In this document: one piece after another, positions 22,325 through 26,044 of the stretch
Layout: each line of letters opens with the position of its first letter
Numbering within the stretch: the stretch's first letter is position 1
Assembly (NCBI GenBank): GCA_046583095.1
Contig: JAYGDB010000210.1
Span: 1-26,044 of the forward strand
DNA length: 26,044 nucleotides
Direction: 5' to 3'
Origin: JAJDAN01 sp046583095
GTDB taxonomy: Bacteria > Myxococcota_A > UBA9160 > UBA4427
The notes under the pieces: generated by a model
Databases searched by the model: none
The model's input: the letters and a program-made list of their open reading frames with translations, nothing else
Told to the model about the DNA's origin: nothing
Program-made: the position numbers and the translations under genes

Positions 22325-23620
22325 TTGGCCAAGCTGATGATTCGGGGAGGACGCGTACTCGACCCCGCCAGCGAGATCGATGAGAGCGCCGACGTGCTCA
22401 TCGACGATGGAGCGATCGTGGCGGTCGGGCCGGAACTGGATGCGCGAGGCGCCGAGGTCCTCGATGCGACCGGCTGTTGGGTCGCGCCAGGATTCGTCGA
22501 CCTCCACACGCACCTGCGGGAGCCGGGCCAGGAGTACAAGGAAGACCTGGGCTCCGGGGGCCGATCCGCCGTGGCCGGCGGTTTCACATCCGTGATGTGC
22601 ATGGCGAATACGGATCCGGTGAACGATGACCCGGCCGTCACCGAGTACATCCTCAACCGCGCCAAGGCGGACTCGCCTGCGAAGATCTATCCGATTGCGG
22701 CGGCCACGATGGGTCTCGAAGGCCGGGTGATGACGGAGATGGTGGCTCTCTCCAAGGCGGGTGCTGTCGCGTTCAGCGATGACGGGAAGACCATCTCGGA
22801 TGGTGGGATCATGCGCCGGGTGCTCGAGTACTCGAAGCTCACCGACGCCCCGGTTGTGGTCCATGCCGAGGATTGCGCGCTGCGGGGCGAGGGCGTCGTC
22901 AACGAGGGACCCGTCTCGACGAAGCTCGGGCTTCCGGGGAATCCCTGTCTTGCGGAGGACGTCCTCGTTGCACGCGACCTGATGCTCGCCGGGCTCACCG
23001 GTGCCCGGCTGCACGTGGCCCACGTCTCGTCGGCGGGCGCGGTAGAACTGATACGGCGCGCCCGTGAAGAAGGGCTCTCGGTGACCGCCGAGGTCACGCC
23101 CCACCACCTGACCCTCACCGACGAGGCCACGCTCGGTTACGACACGAACACCAAGATGGCCCCGCCGCTCCGTTCGCGCGCTGATGTAGACGCGTGCCGC
23201 AGGGCTCTCGCCGAAGGGGTGATCGACGTGATCGCGACTGATCACGCTCCCCACGCCGTTCACGAGAAGGAGGTGGAGTTCGTTTCCGCACCTCCGGGAG
23301 TCCTCGGTTTCGAGACGGCCTATGCGGTGTGTATGGCTCTTGTGCGCGAAGACGAGCTCGCGCCCCTCGAGCTGATTCGTCGGATGTCGACGACCGCCTG
23401 CAAAATCATGAATATTCCCGGGGGTAGCCTCGCCGTCGGCCAGTCCGGCGACGTCGTGGTCCTCGATCCCGAGCGAGTCTGGACCTACGACCCTGCCAAG
23501 GGTTACTCGAAGAGCCGAAACTCACCCTGGGCCGGTGCGGAACTCACCGGCCGGGTGATCGCGACGGTCGTCGAGGGTCGCCTGGTCTACCACAGCGACA
23601 GAGGGGTGCTAGTGCCGTGA
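22325..23620 (+). CDS. pyrC: Dihydroorotase, class I type
   Basis: A 431-residue amidohydrolase that closes carbamoyl-aspartate to dihydroorotate. Metal ligands fall where expected for the B. anthracis-like class: H61 and H63 in DLHTHLREPGQE, D152/D153 in FSDDG, H180 in VVHAED, H233 in HVAHVSS, and D306 in ATDHAPH. PHHLTLTDE and the final YSKSRNSPWAG are also typical. It starts with TTG 22325, 8 nt after GAGGAG (22311-22316). Its last codons overlap carA by 4 nt. All catalytic ligands are present, so it should be active, unlike the pseudo-dihydroorotases found beside some pyrB genes. Confidence 0.98.
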   Translation: MAKLMIRGGRVLDPASEIDESADVLIDDGAIVAVGPELDARGAEVLDATGCWVAPGFVDLHTHLREPGQEYKEDLGSGGRSAVAGGFTSVMCMANTDPVNDDPAVTEYILNRAKADSPAKIYPIAAATMGLEGRVMTEMVALSKAGAVAFSDDGKTISDGGIMRRVLEYSKLTDAPVVVHAEDCALRGEGVVNEGPVSTKLGLPGNPCLAEDVLVARDLMLAGLTGARLHVAHVSSAGAVELIRRAREEGLSVTAEVTPHHLTLTDEATLGYDTNTKMAPPLRSRADVDACRRALAEGVIDVIATDHAPHAVHEKEVEFVSAPPGVLGFETAYAVCMALVREDELAPLELIRRMSTTACKIMNIPGGSLAVGQSGDVVVLDPERVWTYDPAKGYSKSRNSPWAGAELTGRVIATVVEGRLVYHSDRGVLVP

Positions 23621-24831
23621 GCCCGAGAGGTGCGGCCAGCCCGCCGAAAGGCGCGCGGCTGGTCTTGGCCGACGGCACGGTCTATCGGGGTCTCGCCTTC
23701 GGGGCCGAGGCCGTGCGAAGCGGCGAGGTCGTCTTCAACACGTCGATGACCGGCTACCAGGAGATCCTGACGGATCCGTCCTATGCGGGGCAGATCGTCA
23801 CGATGACGTACACCGAGATCGGTAACGTCGGGGTGAATCCCTCCGACGAGGAGTCAGCCCGCCCCTTTCTCGAGGGCTTCGTCGTCAAGGAGCTGTGCCA
23901 ATTTCCGAGCAACTGGCGCGCCGAGGGAGAACTCGACGGCTACCTGAGAGAGGCGGGGGTTCCGGGCCTCTCGGGCATCGACACCCGGGCGCTCGTCCGG
24001 CGGATCCGCGACGGGGGGGCCCAGGTGGCCGTCCTCAGCACGGACCCGGCGGTGCAGGACGAGGGCGAGTTGATCGCTCGCGCCCGAAGTGCGCCGGGGC
24101 TGGAGGGTGTCGACTGGGTCGATGCCGTGACGTGCAGCGAGATCTACGAATGGCGCGAGGGAGCCTGGCCGGGAATCCAGGGGCAGCTGCCCCGGCCCGA
24201 GAGGCCGATGCCGACTCTCAGGGTTGTTGCGTACGACTTCGGGGTGAAGCGCAACATCCTGCGTCTGCTCGTCGAGCATGGATTCGATGTCACGGTCGTG
24301 CCCGCCAAGACGACGGCGGCGGAGGCTCTCGCCCTCGAGCCCGATGCGATCTTCCTGTCGAACGGCCCCGGTGACCCCGAGGCGGTTCAAGGAGTTCGCG
24401 ACACGGTTCGCGAGTTGTCGCACGCCAAGCCCTTGTTCGGGATCTGTCTCGGACACCAGATCCTGGGTCTCGCCCTGGGCGGCCAGACGGAAAAGCTCAA
24501 GTTCGGGCATCACGGTGGCAACCAGCCCGGCAAGGATCTGGCGACCGGCAAGGTGGCGATCTGCGCCGAGAACCACGGCTATGCGGTCAACGCCGAATCC
24601 CTGCGTACTGCTGGTGAGCCCGTCGAGATCACTCACGTCAACCTGAACGACGACACCGTCGAAGGCCTTGCCCACACACTGCGGCCGGTCTTCTCCGTGC
24701 AGTACCACCCCGAAGCGTCTCCAGGGCCTCACGACGCTTCGTTCTTCTTCCGCCGCTTCCGCGAGATGACGGAACGGCACCTGGCAGGCGAGAGGGTGAC
24801 GGGTGCCCAGATCGCGCGCGAGGCGGGTTAG
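23617..24831 (+). CDS. carA: Carbamoyl-phosphate synthase small subunit (glutaminase)
   Basis: A 404-residue protein, slightly longer than usual because of about 10 extra N-terminal residues. The N-terminal domain has FNTSMTGYQEILTDPSYAGQ and GLSGIDTRALVRRIR. The class I glutamine amidotransferase domain has SNGPGDPEA (248-256), the nucleophile elbow PLFGICLGHQILGLALGG (C277), HHGGNQPG, and SVQYHPEASPGP with H364 and E366. It hydrolyses glutamine to supply ammonia to CarB. GTG 23617 lies in a GTGA overlap with pyrC. carB follows after 2 nt. Confidence 0.98.
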   Translation: MSPRGAASPPKGARLVLADGTVYRGLAFGAEAVRSGEVVFNTSMTGYQEILTDPSYAGQIVTMTYTEIGNVGVNPSDEESARPFLEGFVVKELCQFPSNWRAEGELDGYLREAGVPGLSGIDTRALVRRIRDGGAQVAVLSTDPAVQDEGELIARARSAPGLEGVDWVDAVTCSEIYEWREGAWPGIQGQLPRPERPMPTLRVVAYDFGVKRNILRLLVEHGFDVTVVPAKTTAAEALALEPDAIFLSNGPGDPEAVQGVRDTVRELSHAKPLFGICLGHQILGLALGGQTEKLKFGHHGGNQPGKDLATGKVAICAENHGYAVNAESLRTAGEPVEITHVNLNDDTVEGLAHTLRPVFSVQYHPEASPGPHDASFFFRRFREMTERHLAGERVTGAQIAREAG

Positions 24832-24833
24832 GC

Positions 24834-26044
24834 GTGCCGAAGCGCGACGACATCCACAGCATCCTGCTGATTGGCTCGGGTCCAATCGTCATCGGCCAGG
24901 CGTGCGAGTTCGACTACTCGGGCACCCAGGCCTGCAAGGCGCTTCGAGAGGAGGGCTATAAGGTCACGCTGGTGAACTCGAATCCCGCGACGATCATGAC
25001 CGACCCGGAGACCGCGGAGCGCACCTACATCGAGCCCATGACGGTGGAGAGCGTCGAGAAGATCATCGCTGTCGAGCGGCCCGATGCGCTGCTGCCGACG
25101 ATCGGCGGCCAGACTGGCCTGAACCTGGCGGTTCGACTCCACGAGGCGGGAGTACTCGATCGCTACGGGGTGCAACTCATCGGTGCGAACCTCGATGCCA
25201 TCCACAAGGCCGAGGACCGGCAGCTGTTTGCCGAGGCGATGAGGCGCATCGGGCTGGCGGTTCCCCGCTCCGGAATTGCCACCTCGCTCGAAGAAGCGCG
25301 GGACGTGGTCACGAAAACTGGCATCCCCGCGATTATTCGTCCGAGTTTCACGCTGGGCGGCACCGGCAGCAGCGTTGCGTTTCGAGAGGAGGATTTCGAT
25401 GAGCTCGTCCAGTGGGCGCTGGACCAGTCTCCTCAGCACGAGTGTTTGATCGAGCAGAGCGTCCTCGGTTGGAAGGAATACGAACTCGAGGTGATGCGCG
25501 ATCGCGCCGATAATGTCGTGATCGTCTGTTCGATCGAGAACTTCGACGCCATGGGGGTGCATACCGGCGACTCGATCACAGTGGCGCCGGCTCAAACGCT
25601 CACCGATCGCGAGTACCAGGAAATGCGAGACGCCGCAGTCGCGATCATGCGAGAGATCGGTGTCGACACGGGGGGGTCGAACGTACAGTTCGCGGTGGAT
25701 CCCGAGACCGGCGCGATGATCGTGATCGAGATGAACCCGCGGGTCTCGCGGTCGTCTGCACTCGCCTCGAAGGCTACAGGATTTCCGATTGCGAAGATCG
25801 CCGCGAAGCTGGCAGTGGGCTTCACACTCGACGAGATCCGGAACGACATCACGCGCGAGACACCGGCGAGTTTCGAGCCCTCGATCGACTACGTGGTCAC
25901 GAAGGTGCCGCGTTTTGCGTTCGAGAAATTTCCAGACGCCGACAGCATGCTCACGACCCAGATGAAGTCGGTCGGCGAGGCGATGGCAATCGGTCGAACT
26001 TTCAAGGAGAGTCTGCAGAAGGCAATCCGCTCTCTCGAGATCGG
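24834..26044 (+). CDS. carB: Carbamoyl-phosphate synthase large subunit, N-terminal part (3' truncated by window)
   Basis: 403 complete codons are present, and the frame runs off the right edge without a stop. It opens PKRDDIHSILLIGSGPIVIG with QACEFDYSGTQACKALREEG, and covers the first ATP-grasp (carboxyphosphate) domain. Residues numbered as in E. coli include R129, R169, G175, G176, Q285 and E299; EMNPRVSRSSALASKATGFP and ETPASFEPSIDYVVTKVPRF follow. The glycine-rich loop reads GGTGSSVA where GGSGGGIA is usual. The start GTG 24834 comes 2 nt after carA. The C-terminal carbamate-kinase-like half and allosteric domain lie outside the window. Confidence 0.98.
   Translation, partial: MPKRDDIHSILLIGSGPIVIGQACEFDYSGTQACKALREEGYKVTLVNSNPATIMTDPETAERTYIEPMTVESVEKIIAVERPDALLPTIGGQTGLNLAVRLHEAGVLDRYGVQLIGANLDAIHKAEDRQLFAEAMRRIGLAVPRSGIATSLEEARDVVTKTGIPAIIRPSFTLGGTGSSVAFREEDFDELVQWALDQSPQHECLIEQSVLGWKEYELEVMRDRADNVVIVCSIENFDAMGVHTGDSITVAPAQTLTDREYQEMRDAAVAIMREIGVDTGGSNVQFAVDPETGAMIVIEMNPRVSRSSALASKATGFPIAKIAAKLAVGFTLDEIRNDITRETPASFEPSIDYVVTKVPRFAFEKFPDADSMLTTQMKSVGEAMAIGRTFKESLQKAIRSLEI

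Overview
The window is GC-rich, gene-dense bacterial DNA with every supported gene on the + strand. It holds the end of tuf, a long ribosomal-protein superoperon (S10-spc-alpha type), and then housekeeping genes ending in a pyrimidine biosynthesis operon cut off by the right edge. Gene content, the tuf-rpsJ junction, the argS/SPOR neighbourhood, lepA-lepB and the pyrR-pyrB-pyrC-carA-carB order suggest a deltaproteobacterial-type lineage (Myxococcota, Desulfobacterota or relatives). That placement is inference from order and codon use only. No mobile elements, tRNAs, rRNAs, CRISPR arrays or phage genes were seen, and there is no gap over 300 bases without a gene.

Layout. 2-139: C-terminus of EF-Tu. 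201-4511: S10 segment (rpsJ, rplD, rplW, rplB, rpsS, rplV, rpsC, rplP, rpmC, rpsQ). 4530-9227: spc segment (rplN, rplE, rpsH, rplF, rplR, rpsE, rpmD, rplO, secY). 9224-10716: adk, map and a 37-residue rpmJ. 10729-13642: alpha segment (rpsM, rpsK, rpsD, rpoA, rplQ). 13642-14199: a membrane-anchored TlpA-type thioredoxin coupled to rplQ. 14319-18001: FtsB/DivIC-like protein, argS, SPOR-domain protein, dTDP-4-dehydrorhamnose reductase. 18001-20678: lepA and lepB. 20684-26044: a promoter, a PyrR-binding RNA hairpin, then pyrR, pyrB, pyrC, carA and carB (5' part).

Most striking feature. Three r-protein genes that normally sit at fixed places in this cluster are absent, with tight junctions where they should be: rplC (L3) between rpsJ and rplD (2-nt gap), rplX (L24) between rplN and rplE (0-nt gap), and rpsN (S14) between rplE and rpsH (18-nt gap). 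All flanking genes are intact and full length. L3 and L24 are classically the two initiator proteins of 50S assembly. Whether the genes are relocated, replaced or lost cannot be decided from this window.

Second feature. The pyr operon begins with a recognisable sigma70-like promoter and a short leader (about 57 nt). The leader carries a PyrR-type hairpin (hexaloop CCGAGA) whose 3' strand contains the apparent Shine-Dalgarno sequence of pyrR. This predicts translational autoregulation by PyrR rather than transcription attenuation.

The genes are tightly packed. Many neighbours overlap by GTGA/ATGA or TGATG, so translational coupling is likely throughout. Several starts are GTG or TTG (rplW, rpsC, rpsQ, rpmD, secY, map, argS, lepB, pyrR, pyrB, pyrC, carA, carB).
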